Source: Pseudomonas shahriarae
GTDB lineage: Bacteria; Pseudomonadota; Gammaproteobacteria; Pseudomonadales; Pseudomonadaceae
Reading direction: 5' to 3'
DNA: 64,000 nucleotides
NCBI RefSeq assembly: GCF_014268455.2
Contig: NZ_CP077085.1
Location: 1,798,001 to 1,862,000, forward strand
The notes under the pieces are model-generated. The model was not told the DNA's origin. It made no database searches and worked only from the letters and a program-made list of their open reading frames with translations. Shown here one piece after another: positions 18,104 through 27,445 of this stretch. The position numbers were made by a program, and so were the translations under genes. The stretch's first letter is position 1. Each line of letters starts with the position of its first letter.

Positions 18104-18750
18104 CCGACAAGGCCTTCCCCCAGGCCGAGCGCGACGCCATCTACCGCGCCATTGCCGAACGCCGCGACATGCGCCACTTCAGTGGCGGCACCGTCGCCCC
18201 CGAGTTGTTGCACCGCCTGCTGCACGCCGCGCACCAGGCCCCCAGCGTCGGCCTGATGCAGCCCTGGCGCTTTATCCGCATCAGCGACCGCAACCTGCGC
18301 GGGCAGATCCAGCAGTTGGTGGAAGCCGAGCGTATCCGCACCGCGCAAGCCCTGGGCGAGCGCTCGGACGACTTTATGAGGCTCAAGGTCGAAGGCATCC
18401 ACGACTGCGCCGAGGTGCTGGTGGCGGCATTGATGGATGGCCGTGAACGGCATATTTTCGGGCGTCGGACCTTGCCGGAAATGGACCTGGCCTCACTGTC
18501 CTGTGCGATCCAGAATCTATGGCTGGCGTCCCGCGCCGAAGGCCTGGGCATGGGCTGGGTGTCACTGTTCGAACCCCGGGACCTGGCCGATCTGCTAGGC
18601 CTGCCACCCGGTGCCAAGCCCCTGGCCGTGCTGTGCCTGGGCCCGGTGACGGAGTTCTATCCGGCACCGATGTTGCAACTCGAAGGCTGGACCGAACCGC
18701 GTCCGCTGAGTGACATGCTGTATGAGAATTATTGGGGAGTGAGTCAATGA
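18100..18750 (+). CDS. bluB: 5,6-Dimethylbenzimidazole synthase
   Basis: This 216-aa flavin-destructase of the nitroreductase fold cleaves FMNH2 with oxygen to make dimethylbenzimidazole, the lower ligand of B12. ATG 18100 overlaps the cobB stop (ATGA). Motifs are [12 protein letters not shown] at the N-terminus, [13 protein letters not shown] in the flavin-binding region, and [20 protein letters not shown]. It is embedded in the cob operon, which supports BluB over a general nitroreductase. Confidence 0.93.
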   Translation: MTDKAFPQAERDAIYRAIAERRDMRHFSGGTVAPELLHRLLHAAHQAPSVGLMQPWRFIRISDRNLRGQIQQLVEAERIRTAQALGERSDDFMRLKVEGIHDCAEVLVAALMDGRERHIFGRRTLPEMDLASLSCAIQNLWLASRAEGLGMGWVSLFEPRDLADLLGLPPGAKPLAVLCLGPVTEFYPAPMLQLEGWTEPRPLSDMLYENYWGVSQ

Positions 18751-19655
18751 GTGTGGCCTTGCTGAGTGTCGCTGCAGTGGCGCTGGATGCGCTGCTGGGC
18801 GAGCCCAGGCGCTGGCATCCGCTGGTGGCGTTCGGCAATTTTGCCGGGCGCATCGAGCAACGTTTCAACTCCGCGGGGCGTGGCTGGCGCAGCCATGGCG
18901 TGAGCGCGTGGTTTATCACGGTGATACCGCTGACCTTGCTGGCCACGGCCTTGTCCTGGGCGCCTTACTTCGGCTGGGTGATCGAGATCCTCGCGTTGTA
19001 CCTGGCCCTGGGCATGCGCAGCCTGGGTGAGCACGTGTTGCCGGTGGCCCAGGCCCTGCGCAGCGGCGACCTGGACGAAGCACGCACGCGCGTGAGTTAC
19101 CTGGTCAGCCGCCAGACCAGTGAGCTGGACAGCACCGAAGTGGCCCGCGCAGCCACCGAGTCGGTGCTGGAAAACGGTAGCGACGCGGTGTTTGCCGCGC
19201 TGTTCTGGTTTGTCGTGGCCGGCGTGCCCGGCGTGGTGCTGTACCGCCTGAGCAATACCCTGGATGCCATGTGGGGCTATCGCAATGAACGTTTTGAACG
19301 TTTTGGCTGGGCGGCGGCGAAGATTGACGACCTGCTGAATTACATCCCTGCGCGGCTGGTCGCGTTGACCTACGCCGTGCTCGGCAAGACGCGCCTGGCG
19401 CTTACATGCTGGCGCCGCCAGGGGCCGACCTGGGACAGCCCGAATGCCGGGCCGGTGATGGCTGCGGGCGCTGGCGCCCTGGGCGTCGAGTTGGGCGGGG
19501 CAGCGATTTATCACGGTGAGTTGCACCAGCGTCCGATCCTCGGCGAAGGGCCGCCGGCCGATGCCGATTCCATCGAGCGTGGCTGGCAGTTGGTGCAGCG
19601 CGGCGTGTGGCTGTGGGTGTTGATCCTGTGTGCGGGGGCGCATTTCTATGCTTGA
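18747..19655 (+). CDS. cobD: Adenosylcobinamide-phosphate synthase (CbiB/CobD)
   Basis: This 302-aa inner-membrane protein joins the aminopropanol arm to adenosylcobyric acid. The start at 18747 ([25 protein letters not shown]) overlaps the bluB stop; the family signature is the early [15 protein letters not shown]. Several hydrophobic segments are seen (residues 1-15, about 55-75, 145-165, 195-215 and the C-terminal [13 protein letters not shown]). The [19 protein letters not shown] segment is characteristic of CbiB. It overlaps the following cobC by eight bases. Confidence 0.94.
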   Translation: MSVALLSVAAVALDALLGEPRRWHPLVAFGNFAGRIEQRFNSAGRGWRSHGVSAWFITVIPLTLLATALSWAPYFGWVIEILALYLALGMRSLGEHVLPVAQALRSGDLDEARTRVSYLVSRQTSELDSTEVARAATESVLENGSDAVFAALFWFVVAGVPGVVLYRLSNTLDAMWGYRNERFERFGWAAAKIDDLLNYIPARLVALTYAVLGKTRLALTCWRRQGPTWDSPNAGPVMAAGAGALGVELGGAAIYHGELHQRPILGEGPPADADSIERGWQLVQRGVWLWVLILCAGAHFYA

Positions 19656-20637
19656 ACACGGTGGACGGCTGCGCAAGGCGGCGCTGCAGTACGGCATTGC
19701 CCAGGAAGACTGGCTGGACCTGTCCAGTGGCCTCGCGCCCTGGCCCTGGCCCATCCCGCCCATCCCGCTGCGGGCCTGGGCCCGCTTGCCAGAGACCGAT
19801 GATGGCCTGGAGCAGGCAGCCTGTGATTACTACGGTGCGGCCCAGGTATTGCCGGTACCGGGCTCCCAGGCGGCTATCCAGTTGCTGCCGCGCCTGCGCC
19901 GGGCGGGCAAGGTCGGTGTGTTGTCGCCGTGCTATGCCGAGCATGCCGAAGCCTGGCGCCGCACCGGTTACATCGTGCGCGAGGTGCTGGAGCAGGAAGT
20001 CGACTTCTTCCTCGACAGCCTCGACGTGTTGGTGGTGGTCAATCCCAACAACCCCACCGGCCTGAGCCTCACGCCCCAGCGCCTGCTGGATTGGCATGCG
20101 CGCCTGGCCGAGCGCGGTGGCTGGCTGGTGGTGGATGAGGCCTTTATGGACAACACCCCGCACTTGAGCCTGGCGAGCCAGGCCAATCAAGTCGGGCTGA
20201 TTGTGTTGCGCTCGTTCGGCAAGTTTTTCGGCCTGGCTGGGGTGCGTCTGGGTTTTGTGCTGGCCGAACGCAAACTGCTCAAGCTGCTGGCCGAACAGGT
20301 CGGGCCGTGGGCGGTGAGCGGGCCGGCCCGGGAGTTGGGCCAGGTCTGCCTGCGCGACAGCGCCGGCCATACCTACCAGCGCCAGCGCTGCGAAGACGCC
20401 AGCCAGCGCCTGTTCCGCCTGCTGGAGCAGTATGGCCTGCGCCCGCAAGGTGGCTGCGCGCTGTTCCAGTGGCTGATCAGCGATCACGCCGAGCAGTTGC
20501 ATGAATTCATGGCCCAGCGCGGCATCCTGCTGCGCCTGTTTGTCCACGACAGCAGCCTGCGTTTTGGCCTGCCCGGGACTGATGCCGATTGGCTGCGCCT
20601 TGAACAGGCCCTGACTGCCTGGAAGCAAACCTCATGA
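19648..20637 (+). CDS. cobC: Threonine-phosphate decarboxylase (CobC)
   Basis: This 329-aa PLP-dependent fold-I enzyme makes (R)-1-amino-2-propanol phosphate from threonine phosphate for the nucleotide-loop arm. The start at 19648 gives [17 protein letters not shown], the typical N-terminus. [23 protein letters not shown] and the PLP lysine in [17 protein letters not shown] are all visible. It is overlapped by cobD upstream and by cobQ (four bases) downstream. The name CobC follows Pseudomonas usage and must not be confused with the phosphatase CobC further along the operon. Confidence 0.94.
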   Translation: MLEHGGRLRKAALQYGIAQEDWLDLSSGLAPWPWPIPPIPLRAWARLPETDDGLEQAACDYYGAAQVLPVPGSQAAIQLLPRLRRAGKVGVLSPCYAEHAEAWRRTGYIVREVLEQEVDFFLDSLDVLVVVNPNNPTGLSLTPQRLLDWHARLAERGGWLVVDEAFMDNTPHLSLASQANQVGLIVLRSFGKFFGLAGVRLGFVLAERKLLKLLAEQVGPWAVSGPARELGQVCLRDSAGHTYQRQRCEDASQRLFRLLEQYGLRPQGGCALFQWLISDHAEQLHEFMAQRGILLRLFVHDSSLRFGLPGTDADWLRLEQALTAWKQTS

Positions 20638-22085
20638 CCACCCTGATGGTGCAAGGCACCACCTCCGACGCGGGCAAAAGCACCCTGGTGACCGCACTGT
20701 GCCGTTGGGTCGTGCGCCAGGGCGTGCCGGTGGTGCCCTTCAAGCCGCAGAACATGGCGCTCAACAGCGCGGTGACAGCAGAAGGTGGCGAAATCGGCCG
20801 CGCCCAGGCTGTGCAGGCCCAGGCTGCCAACCTGGCGCCGCACACCGATATGAACCCGGTGCTGCTCAAGCCCAATAGCGACACCGGCTCCCAGGTCATC
20901 ATCCATGGCCGCGCCGTGACCAGCATGAATGCCGTGGCCTATCACGACTACAAGGCCATCGCCATGCAGGCGGTGCTGGCCTCCCACGCGCGTTTGAGTG
21001 CGGCCTACCCGGTGGTGATGGTCGAAGGCGCAGGCTCGCCGGCCGAGATCAACCTGCGGGCCAATGACATTGCCAATATGGGCTTCGCCGAAGCGGTGGA
21101 TTGCCCGGTGTTGCTGATTGCCGATATCAATCGCGGCGGGGTATTCGCCCATCTGGTGGGCACCCTGGAGCTGTTGTCGCCGTCGGAACAGGCGCGGGTC
21201 AAGGGCTTTATCATCAACCGCTTTCGCGGCGATATCGCCCTGCTGCAACCGGGCCTCGACTGGCTTGAGGCGCGCACCGGCAAGCCGGTGGTGGGGGTGC
21301 TGCCGTATGTGATGGACCTGCACCTGGAAGCCGAGGATGGCATCGACCAGCGCCAGATCGACAAGGCGGCGCAGGTGCTCAAGGTGGTGGTGCCTGTGCT
21401 GCCGCGCATCAGCAACCACACCGATTTTGACCCGCTGCGCCTGCATCCCCAGGTGGATTTGCAGTTTGTCGGCCCGGGCCAGGCAATCCCCGCCGCCGAC
21501 CTGATCATCCTGCCCGGCTCGAAAAGCGTGCGCAGCGACCTGGCCTACCTGCGCGCCAATGGCTGGGACACCGCCATTGCCCGGCACCTGCGTTACGGCG
21601 GCAAGGTGCTGGGCATCTGCGGTGGCCTGCAGATGCTGGGCGAGCAGGTTCACGACCCACTGGGTCTGGAAGGGCCTGAGGGCTCCAGTGATGGCCTGGG
21701 CCTCCTGGCGTTCAGCACCACCCTGGAAGCCGAGAAACAATTGCGCAATGTGCACGGCCGCCTGGTGCTGGAAGAGGCGTCGGTCAGCGGGTATGAGATC
21801 CATGCGGGCGTGACCCGAGGTGCCGCCCTGGCGCAGCCAGCGGTACGCCTGGATGACGGCCGCAGCGACGGTGCCTGCAGCGATGACGGGCAAATCCTCG
21901 GCACGTATCTGCATGGCCTGTTCGAAACCCCGGCGGCCTGCAGCGCCGTGTTGCGCTGGGCCGGTTTGCAGGACGTGCAGGAAGTGGATTACCACGGCTT
22001 GCGCGAGCGCGATATCGAGCGCTTGGCGGACCTGGTGGAACAGCATCTGGATACCCGATTGCTGCGTCAGCTATGTGGGATTTGA
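20634..22085 (+). CDS. cobQ: Cobyric acid synthase
   Basis: This 483-aa enzyme amidates positions b, d, e and g of adenosylcobyrinic acid a,c-diamide with glutamine and ATP. The N-terminal ATPase has [17 protein letters not shown], followed by [11 protein letters not shown], a conserved CobQ block. The C-terminal triad glutaminase has [11 protein letters not shown] (Cys) and GTYLHGLFE (His). The length is normal, and it is coupled to cobC by ATGA overlap. Confidence 0.96.
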   Translation: MTTLMVQGTTSDAGKSTLVTALCRWVVRQGVPVVPFKPQNMALNSAVTAEGGEIGRAQAVQAQAANLAPHTDMNPVLLKPNSDTGSQVIIHGRAVTSMNAVAYHDYKAIAMQAVLASHARLSAAYPVVMVEGAGSPAEINLRANDIANMGFAEAVDCPVLLIADINRGGVFAHLVGTLELLSPSEQARVKGFIINRFRGDIALLQPGLDWLEARTGKPVVGVLPYVMDLHLEAEDGIDQRQIDKAAQVLKVVVPVLPRISNHTDFDPLRLHPQVDLQFVGPGQAIPAADLIILPGSKSVRSDLAYLRANGWDTAIARHLRYGGKVLGICGGLQMLGEQVHDPLGLEGPEGSSDGLGLLAFSTTLEAEKQLRNVHGRLVLEEASVSGYEIHAGVTRGAALAQPAVRLDDGRSDGACSDDGQILGTYLHGLFETPAACSAVLRWAGLQDVQEVDYHGLRERDIERLADLVEQHLDTRLLRQLCGI

Positions 22086-22095
22086 GGGCTTGACC

Positions 22096-22617
22096 ATGTT
22101 GCAACTGATCCTCGGCGGCGCCCGCTCTGGTAAAAGCCGCCTGGCGGAAAAACTCGCCAGCGACAGCGCCATGCCTGTCACCTATATCGCCACCAGCCAA
22201 CCCCTGGACGGTGAGATGAATGCGCGCGTGGCCCTGCATCGCCAGCGCCGTCCCAGCCAGTGGGGGTTGATCGAGGAACCGCTGGAATTGGCGCGGGTTC
22301 TGCGTGAAAACGCGGCCCCTGGGCATTGCCTGCTGGTCGATTGCCTGACCCTGTGGCTCACCAACCTGTTGCTGCTGGACGACCCGCAGCGCCTGGGCGT
22401 CGAGCGTGAATCCCTGCTGGACTGCCTGGCGTCGCTGCCGGGCGAAATCATTTTTGTCAGCAACGAGACCGGTCTGGGTGTCGTGCCGCTGGGCGAATTG
22501 ACTCGCCGCTATGTGGATGAAGCCGGATGGCTGCATCAAGCCTTGGCCGAGCGGTGTCAGCGTGTAGTGCTGACCGTTGCCGGCCTGCCCCTGACTTTGA
22601 AAGGTACTGCGTTATGA
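22096..22617 (+). CDS. cobP: Adenosylcobinamide kinase / GTP:adenosylcobinamide-phosphate guanylyltransferase
   Basis: This 173-aa bifunctional enzyme phosphorylates adenosylcobinamide and adds GMP to give AdoCbi-GDP. The start [21 protein letters not shown] holds the P-loop [32 protein letters not shown] contains the guanylylation-site histidine region, and [12 protein letters not shown] and [25 protein letters not shown] are family blocks. A longer frame from 21820 runs into cobQ and is rejected. Its stop overlaps the cobT start. Confidence 0.95.
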   Translation: MLQLILGGARSGKSRLAEKLASDSAMPVTYIATSQPLDGEMNARVALHRQRRPSQWGLIEEPLELARVLRENAAPGHCLLVDCLTLWLTNLLLLDDPQRLGVERESLLDCLASLPGEIIFVSNETGLGVVPLGELTRRYVDEAGWLHQALAERCQRVVLTVAGLPLTLKGTAL

Positions 22618-23669
22618 GCCCATCCTGGTGGCTGGACCCGTGCAAGGCGCTGGACGCTGCGGCTTATGAACAAGCCCTGGCCCGCCAGCAACAACTGACC
22701 AAGCCCGCCGGGTCCCTGGGGCAACTGGAAGCGTTGGCGGTGCAACTGGCCGGTTTGCAGGGCCGGGTCAAACCGACGGTCGAGCAGGTGTGGATCGCCA
22801 TCTTTGCCGGCGATCACGGAGTGGTCGCGGAAGGGGTCTCGGCCTATCCCCAGGAAGTCACCGGGCAGATGCTGCATAACTTTGTCAGCGGTGGCGCGGC
22901 GATCAGTGTGCTGGCCCGCCAACTGGATGCACAGCTGGAAGTGGTGGATCTGGGCACCGTGAAGCCGTCGCTCGACCTGCCGGGCGTGCGCCACCTGAAT
23001 ATCGCCCCGGGCACGGCCAATTTTGTGCTGGGCGCGGCCATGACCGAGGCCCAGGGCCAGTTGGCCCTGGCGGCGGGGCGTGACAGCGTGCAGCGCGCGA
23101 TCAACGCCGGTGCGCAGCTGTTTATTGGCGGTGAGATGGGCATCGGCAACACCACTGCCGCCAGTGCGCTGGCCTGTGCCTTGCTCGATTGCCAAGTCAG
23201 CGACCTGACCGGTCCCGGCACCGGCCTGAATGCCCAGGGCGTGAGCCATAAAGTGGCGGTGATCGAGCGGGCCCTGGCATTGCATGCCGGGCAGCGGGGC
23301 GACCCGTTGCAGACCTTGTTCAATCTCGGTGGCCTGGAGATCGCCGGGTTGGTGGGGGCCTATCTGGCCTGCGCCCAGGCGGGGGTGGTGGTGCTGGTCG
23401 ACGGGTTTATCTGCAGCGTCGCGGCGCTGGTCGCCACGCGCCTCAACCCGTCGTGCCGGCCATGGCTGTTGTTCGGCCATCGGGGCGCCGAGCCGGGCCA
23501 TCGCCATGTGTTGCATAGCCTTGAAGCCCAGCCACTGCTGGAACTGGGCCTGCGCCTGGGCGAGGGCAGCGGCGCGGCGCTGGCGGTGCCGCTGTTGCGT
23601 CTGGCCTGTGCGTTACACGGGCAGATGGCGACATTTGCAGAAGCGGCCGTGGCGGACCGCCCGGCATGA
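22614..23669 (+). CDS. cobT: Nicotinate-nucleotide--dimethylbenzimidazole phosphoribosyltransferase
   Basis: This 351-aa enzyme converts dimethylbenzimidazole and nicotinate mononucleotide to alpha-ribazole phosphate. In Pseudomonas literature the same gene is also called cobU. Motifs include [37 protein letters not shown] and the glycine-rich [15 protein letters not shown]. The catalytic glutamate is expected in the C-terminal region around [19 protein letters not shown]. It overlaps both neighbours by four bases. Confidence 0.95.
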   Translation: MSPSWWLDPCKALDAAAYEQALARQQQLTKPAGSLGQLEALAVQLAGLQGRVKPTVEQVWIAIFAGDHGVVAEGVSAYPQEVTGQMLHNFVSGGAAISVLARQLDAQLEVVDLGTVKPSLDLPGVRHLNIAPGTANFVLGAAMTEAQGQLALAAGRDSVQRAINAGAQLFIGGEMGIGNTTAASALACALLDCQVSDLTGPGTGLNAQGVSHKVAVIERALALHAGQRGDPLQTLFNLGGLEIAGLVGAYLACAQAGVVVLVDGFICSVAALVATRLNPSCRPWLLFGHRGAEPGHRHVLHSLEAQPLLELGLRLGEGSGAALAVPLLRLACALHGQMATFAEAAVADRPA

Positions 23670-24241
23670 CCTTGCACCTGGACCTGCTACGCCATGGTGA
23701 GACCGAACTGGGCGGCGGTTTGCGCGGCAGCCTGGATGATGCCCTGACCGCCAAGGGCTGGGCACAGATGCGCGAGGCGGTGCTGGCGCGCGGGCCGTGG
23801 GATCGTCTGGTCAGCTCGCCGCTGCAGCGCTGCGCGCGTTTTGCTGAGGAGTTGGGCGCACGCCTGAACCTGCCGGTGAGCCTGGAACAGGATCTGCAGG
23901 AACTGCACTTCGGCGCCTGGGAAGGGCAGAGCGCGGTGCAATTGATGGAAACCGATGCCGAGGCATTGGGGCTTTTCTGGGCTGATCCGTATAGCTTTAC
24001 GCCGCCGGATGGCGAGCCTGTCGAGGCCTTTTCCCAGCGTGTACGGGACGCTGTCCTACGTCTGCATCAGCTGTATGCCGGCCAACGGGTGCTGCTGATC
24101 AGCCATGGTGGCGTCATGCGTTTACTGCTGGCCCAGGCCCGCGGCTTGCCCCGTGAGCAGTTGCTGAATGTCGAGGTGGGCCACGGCGGCCTGTTCAGCC
24201 TGCGGGTCGAGGCCGACGGTGTGTTGAGCGAGGGCGCCTGA
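23666..24241 (+). CDS. Alpha-ribazole phosphatase-like histidine phosphatase
   Basis: This 191-aa phosphoglycerate-mutase-fold phosphatase has the catalytic [11 protein letters not shown] motif (phosphohistidine near residue 8) and the second [13 protein letters not shown] histidine. Placement between cobT and cobS makes alpha-ribazole-5'-phosphate, or its cobalamin phosphate equivalent, the likely substrate (CobC of enteric bacteria, PA1280-like of P. aeruginosa). A gene symbol is withheld because cobC is already used for the decarboxylase. It overlaps cobT by four bases and is immediately followed by cobS. Confidence 0.88.
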   Translation: MTLHLDLLRHGETELGGGLRGSLDDALTAKGWAQMREAVLARGPWDRLVSSPLQRCARFAEELGARLNLPVSLEQDLQELHFGAWEGQSAVQLMETDAEALGLFWADPYSFTPPDGEPVEAFSQRVRDAVLRLHQLYAGQRVLLISHGGVMRLLLAQARGLPREQLLNVEVGHGGLFSLRVEADGVLSEGA

Positions 24242-24970
24242 ATGTTGCCATTCTGGATTGCCTTGCAGTTTCTCAGCAGCCTGCCGATTCGCCTGCCGGG
24301 CATGCCGCAACCCCAGGAGCTGGGGCGCTCGCTGCTGTTTTATCCGCTGGTGGGGCTGTTGTTCGGGTTGCTGCTGTGGGGCTTGAACATGCTGTTAATG
24401 GGCGCGCCCTTGCTGTTGCACGGGGCCTTGCTGCTGACGGCGTGGGTGTTGCTCAGTGGCGGCCTGCACCTGGATGGCCTGGCGGACAGCGCCGACGCCT
24501 GGCTGGGTGGCTTTGGCGACCGAGAACGCACCCTGAGCATCATGAAGGACCCGCGCAGCGGCCCGATTGCTGTCGTGACCCTGGGCTTGGTGCTGCTGCT
24601 TAAATTCACCGCGCTGGTGGCGCTGATCGAGCAACACAATGGCGCCGCCTTGATCCTCGCCCCATTGATCGGTCGCAGCTCGTTGCTGGCACTGTTTCTC
24701 ACCACCCGCTATGTGCGTGCCGGGGGCCTGGGCCAGGCGCTGGCTGACCATTTGCCACGGATTGTCGGGCAGCAGGTGCTGATCCTCAGTGGCCTGGCGT
24801 GTGTGTTGATCGGCGGTTTCAGCGGCGGGATTGCGGTGTTGCTGGCGGCCATCTGCTTTGTGGGCTTGCGGCAGGTGATGATCAATCGACTGGGCGGCAC
24901 CACCGGTGACACGGCCGGCGCCTTGCTGGAACTGCTCGAAGTGGCGGTGTTGATCGGCCTGGCTCTGTAA
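24242..24970 (+). CDS. cobS: Adenosylcobinamide-GDP ribazoletransferase (cobalamin synthase)
   Basis: This 242-aa polytopic inner-membrane enzyme joins AdoCbi-GDP and alpha-ribazole (phosphate), the last assembly step of adenosylcobalamin; it is called CobV in Pseudomonas. The family core GGLHLDGLADSADAWLGGF and KDPRSGPIAVV are present, with six or so hydrophobic helices and the C-terminal GGTTGDTAGALLELLE. It directly abuts the phosphatase gene and closes the cob operon. Confidence 0.95.
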   Translation: MLPFWIALQFLSSLPIRLPGMPQPQELGRSLLFYPLVGLLFGLLLWGLNMLLMGAPLLLHGALLLTAWVLLSGGLHLDGLADSADAWLGGFGDRERTLSIMKDPRSGPIAVVTLGLVLLLKFTALVALIEQHNGAALILAPLIGRSSLLALFLTTRYVRAGGLGQALADHLPRIVGQQVLILSGLACVLIGGFSGGIAVLLAAICFVGLRQVMINRLGGTTGDTAGALLELLEVAVLIGLAL

Positions 24971-24994
24971 CACTTTCTTGCATTTCCTTAATCG

Positions 24995-25008
24995 CGGGTA
25001 TATACACG
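24995..25008. promoter_or_regulatory. Candidate MarR operator (site 1)
   Basis: CGGGTATATACACG lies just before the regulator's ATG at 25013. It differs in one base from the perfect palindrome before the MFS gene (25441-25454). Its position overlapping the start region would allow autorepression. Confidence 0.6.
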
Positions 25009-25012
25009 TTCC

Positions 25013-25417
25013 ATGCTTGCCTCCCAATGTTTATGCACCAACCTGCGTCGTGCCGCCCGTGGCGTCAGCAGGCACTACGACGGCGCCCTCGATGGCTTCG
25101 GAATCAACGTCGCCCAGTATTCTTTGCTGTGTAACCTGCAGCGTCTGAATCAACCGAGTATTTCCAGTCTGGCCGATGCCATGGGCCTGGACCGCAGCAC
25201 CCTGGGGCGTAACCTGCGGGTGCTGGAGGGCGAAGGCCTGGTACGGTTGGTCGAAGGCGATGACCTGCGCAACCGTCTGGTGGTGCTCACGGAGCAAGGC
25301 AAACAGCGCCTGGCGGCCGCATTGCCGGCCTGGGAAGCGGCGCAGCAGAAACTGATCGATAAATTGGGCGTGCAAAAACGCGAAACCCTGTTGGCCTTGC
25401 TGGATGAACTCGCTTAA
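25013..25417 (+). CDS. MarR family transcriptional regulator
   Basis: This 134-aa winged-helix regulator has the MarR core: a helix-turn-helix SISSLADAMGLDRSTLGRNLRVLEGEGLV (about residues 52-80) and the wing region DLRNRLVVLTEQGKQ. The likely dimerisation helices are at both ends. A cysteine pair near the N-terminus (Cys5, Cys8 in ASQCLCTNLRR) stands out and could be redox-active. It sits between the cob operon and an MFS transporter, with matching 14-base palindromes before both itself and the transporter, so it likely represses both. The inducer is unknown. Confidence 0.88.
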   Translation: MLASQCLCTNLRRAARGVSRHYDGALDGFGINVAQYSLLCNLQRLNQPSISSLADAMGLDRSTLGRNLRVLEGEGLVRLVEGDDLRNRLVVLTEQGKQRLAAALPAWEAAQQKLIDKLGVQKRETLLALLDELA

Positions 25418-25440
25418 ACGCGGGCTTGTTCGAATACAAG

Positions 25441-25454
25441 CGGGTATATACCCG
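25441..25454. promoter_or_regulatory. Candidate MarR operator (site 2)
   Basis: The perfect 14-base palindrome CGGGTATATACCCG lies 16 bases before the MFS start codon and partly covers the expected -10/transcription start region. It matches site 1 at 13 of 14 bases. Confidence 0.65.
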
Positions 25455-25469
25455 TAGCGGAGAATAATA

Positions 25470-26678
25470 ATGACCTCGATGTGGCGTACCAGTGGCTGGA
25501 TTCTTGTCGGGAGTGCGCTGATCCTGGCCCTTTCCCTGGGCGTGCGGCATGGCTTTGGTTTGTTTCTGGCGCCCATGAGCGCCGAGTTCGGCTGGGGTCG
25601 TGAAACCTTTGCCTTTGCTATCGCCTTGCAAAACCTGATCTGGGGCCTGGCGCAGCCGTTTACCGGAGCCCTGGCCGACCGCTTTGGCGCGGCCAAAGTG
25701 GTGATGATCGGTGGCGTGCTGTATGCCCTGGGCCTGGTGTTCATGGGCTTGTCCGATTCGGCGTGGTCGCTGTCCTTGAGTGCCGGCTTGTTGATCGGTA
25801 TCGGCCTGTCCGGCACCTCATTCTCGGTGATCCTCGGCGTGGTCGGACGTGCCGTGGCCCCGGAAAAACGCAGCATGGCCATGGGCATTGCCAGCGCCGC
25901 CGGTTCCTTTGGCCAGTTCGCCATGTTGCCGGGCACCCTCGGCCTGATCGGTTGGCTGGGCTGGTCCGCCGCCTTGTTGGTGCTGGGTCTGCTGGTGGCG
26001 CTGATCGTGCCGTTGGTGACGATGATCAAGGACCGCCCGCTGCCGGTCATGGCTGGCCAGCAAACCCTGCGCGAGGCTTTGCATGAAGCCTGTTCCCATT
26101 CCGGTTTCTGGTTGTTGGCCTTTGGTTTTTTTGTCTGCGGATTCCAAGTGGTGTTTATCGGCGTGCACTTGCCGGCCTACCTGGTGGATCAGCACCTGCC
26201 GGCGACCGTCGGCACCACGGTGTTGGCGCTGATCGGCCTGTTCAATATCTTCGGCACCTACACGGCGGGCTGGCTCGGCGGGCGGATGTCCAAACCGCGT
26301 TTGCTCACCGCGCTGTACCTGCTGCGGGCGGTGGTGATCGTGTTGTTCCTGTGGGCGCCGGTGACGCAAATGAGTGCCTACCTGTTCGGCATGGCCATGG
26401 GCTTTTTATGGCTGTCGACCGTGCCGCTGACCAACGGTACGGTGGCGACCTTATTTGGTGTGAGAAACCTGTCGATGCTGGGTGGGATCGTGTTCCTGTT
26501 CCATCAGTTGGGCTCGTTCCTCGGCGGCTGGCTGGGGGGCGTGGTCTATGATCGAACCGGTAACTACGATTTGATCTGGCAGGTGGCGATCGTCTTGAGC
26601 CTGGTCGCGGCCGCCCTTAATTGGCCCGTGCGTGAGCGGCCTGTGGCCAGGTTGCAAGCGCAGATGGGGGTAGCATGA
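25470..26678 (+). CDS. MFS transporter
   Basis: This 402-aa major facilitator protein has about twelve hydrophobic segments and a central loop near residue 200 (TMIKDRPLPVMAGQQT). The early GALADRFGAAKVVMIGG is a variant of the MFS loop 2-3 motif. The overall style (VRHGFGLFLAPMSAEFGWGRETFA) resembles the oxalate/formate antiporter or monocarboxylate-porter-like MFS group. The substrate is not evident. It has a GGAG-type ribosome site and ends in an ATGA overlap with a 39-aa ORF. Regulation by the upstream MarR protein is likely. Confidence 0.88.
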   Translation: MTSMWRTSGWILVGSALILALSLGVRHGFGLFLAPMSAEFGWGRETFAFAIALQNLIWGLAQPFTGALADRFGAAKVVMIGGVLYALGLVFMGLSDSAWSLSLSAGLLIGIGLSGTSFSVILGVVGRAVAPEKRSMAMGIASAAGSFGQFAMLPGTLGLIGWLGWSAALLVLGLLVALIVPLVTMIKDRPLPVMAGQQTLREALHEACSHSGFWLLAFGFFVCGFQVVFIGVHLPAYLVDQHLPATVGTTVLALIGLFNIFGTYTAGWLGGRMSKPRLLTALYLLRAVVIVLFLWAPVTQMSAYLFGMAMGFLWLSTVPLTNGTVATLFGVRNLSMLGGIVFLFHQLGSFLGGWLGGVVYDRTGNYDLIWQVAIVLSLVAAALNWPVRERPVARLQAQMGVA

Positions 26679-26794
26679 ACTCGATCGGGTACTGGGTTGG
26701 CGCAGCCGGCCTGCTGACGCTGTTGCTGCTGGCCTGGTGGGGCTGGCAGCGCAGCGGGCTGGCGTTGATGCAACTGGGTATGTCGATCTGTTAA
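26675..26794 (+). CDS. 39-aa single-span membrane peptide
   Basis: This tiny ORF overlaps the MFS stop (ATGA) and encodes MNSIGYWVGAAGLLTLLLL followed by AWWGWQRSGLALMQLGMSIC. It has one strong transmembrane helix (about residues 7-24), then aromatic and arginine residues at the membrane edge and a cytosolic or periplasmic tail ending in Cys. The coupling suggests it is made with the transporter and might be an accessory subunit. No family is recognised. Confidence 0.65.
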   Translation: MNSIGYWVGAAGLLTLLLLAWWGWQRSGLALMQLGMSIC

Positions 26795-26828
26795 GTTGTT
26801 TGCCTGACTTTGTCCAAGGACACCCGAC

Positions 26829-27380
26829 ATGTTAATGCGTTGGCTTGCAGTACCCGCCCTGATGATGGGCCTTGGTGGTGTCGCCATGGCCGCCGATTGC
26901 CCAACGTTGCTTGAGGGCCAGTTGCCCAAATTGCGCGCCAAGGAGTCCATCGACCTGTGCCAGCGCTTTGCCGGCAAGCCCCTGGTGATCGTCAATACCG
27001 CCAGTTTTTGTGGGTTCGCCCCGCAGTTCAAGGGACTGGAGGCGTTGTATCAGCGCTACAAAGGTGACGGCCTGGAAGTGATTGGTGTGCCCTCCGATGA
27101 CTTCAAGCAAGAAGCCAAGACAGGCGAGGAAACGGCCAAGGTCTGCTATGTGAACTACGGCGTGACGTTCACCATGACCGAGCCACAGAAGGTCAGGGGC
27201 CCCGATGCGGCGCATCTGTTCAAGGTCCTGGCCGAGCAGAGCAACGCGCCGAAATGGAATTTCTACAAGTACGTGGTGGATCGCCAGGGCAAGGTGATCG
27301 CCAGCTTCTCCAGCCTGACCAAACCGGATAGCCCGGATCTGATCAAGGCCGTGGAGCAGGCACTGGCTTCCAAACCCTGA
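26829..27380 (+). CDS. Exported glutathione peroxidase-like protein
   Basis: This 183-aa thioredoxin-fold protein has a signal peptide ([22 protein letters not shown]). The peroxidatic cysteine lies in [19 protein letters not shown], and the family Trp is in [14 protein letters not shown]. The usual FPCNQF block is replaced by [10 protein letters not shown], so the resolving Cys is absent there; a later Cys (KVCYVNYG) might act. It is cysteine-dependent, not a selenoprotein, and probably periplasmic, where glutathione is scarce, so the reductant is uncertain. It is convergent with fadL across a shared terminator. Confidence 0.88.
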   Translation: MLMRWLAVPALMMGLGGVAMAADCPTLLEGQLPKLRAKESIDLCQRFAGKPLVIVNTASFCGFAPQFKGLEALYQRYKGDGLEVIGVPSDDFKQEAKTGEETAKVCYVNYGVTFTMTEPQKVRGPDAAHLFKVLAEQSNAPKWNFYKYVVDRQGKVIASFSSLTKPDSPDLIKAVEQALASKP

Positions 27381-27392
27381 TTATCAGCCACT

Positions 27393-27433
27393 AAAAAGCC
27401 CCGCCTCCTTTGCAGGAGAGCGGGGCTTTTTTA
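27393..27433. terminator. Bidirectional terminator between the peroxidase and FadL genes
   Basis: AAAAAGCCCCGC pairs with GCGGGGCTTTTTT (about a 12-base stem) around an inner CTCCT/AGGAG hairpin. T-runs on both strands fit use by both convergent genes. Confidence 0.9.
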
Positions 27434-27445
27434 TGCAGCGTTGGA

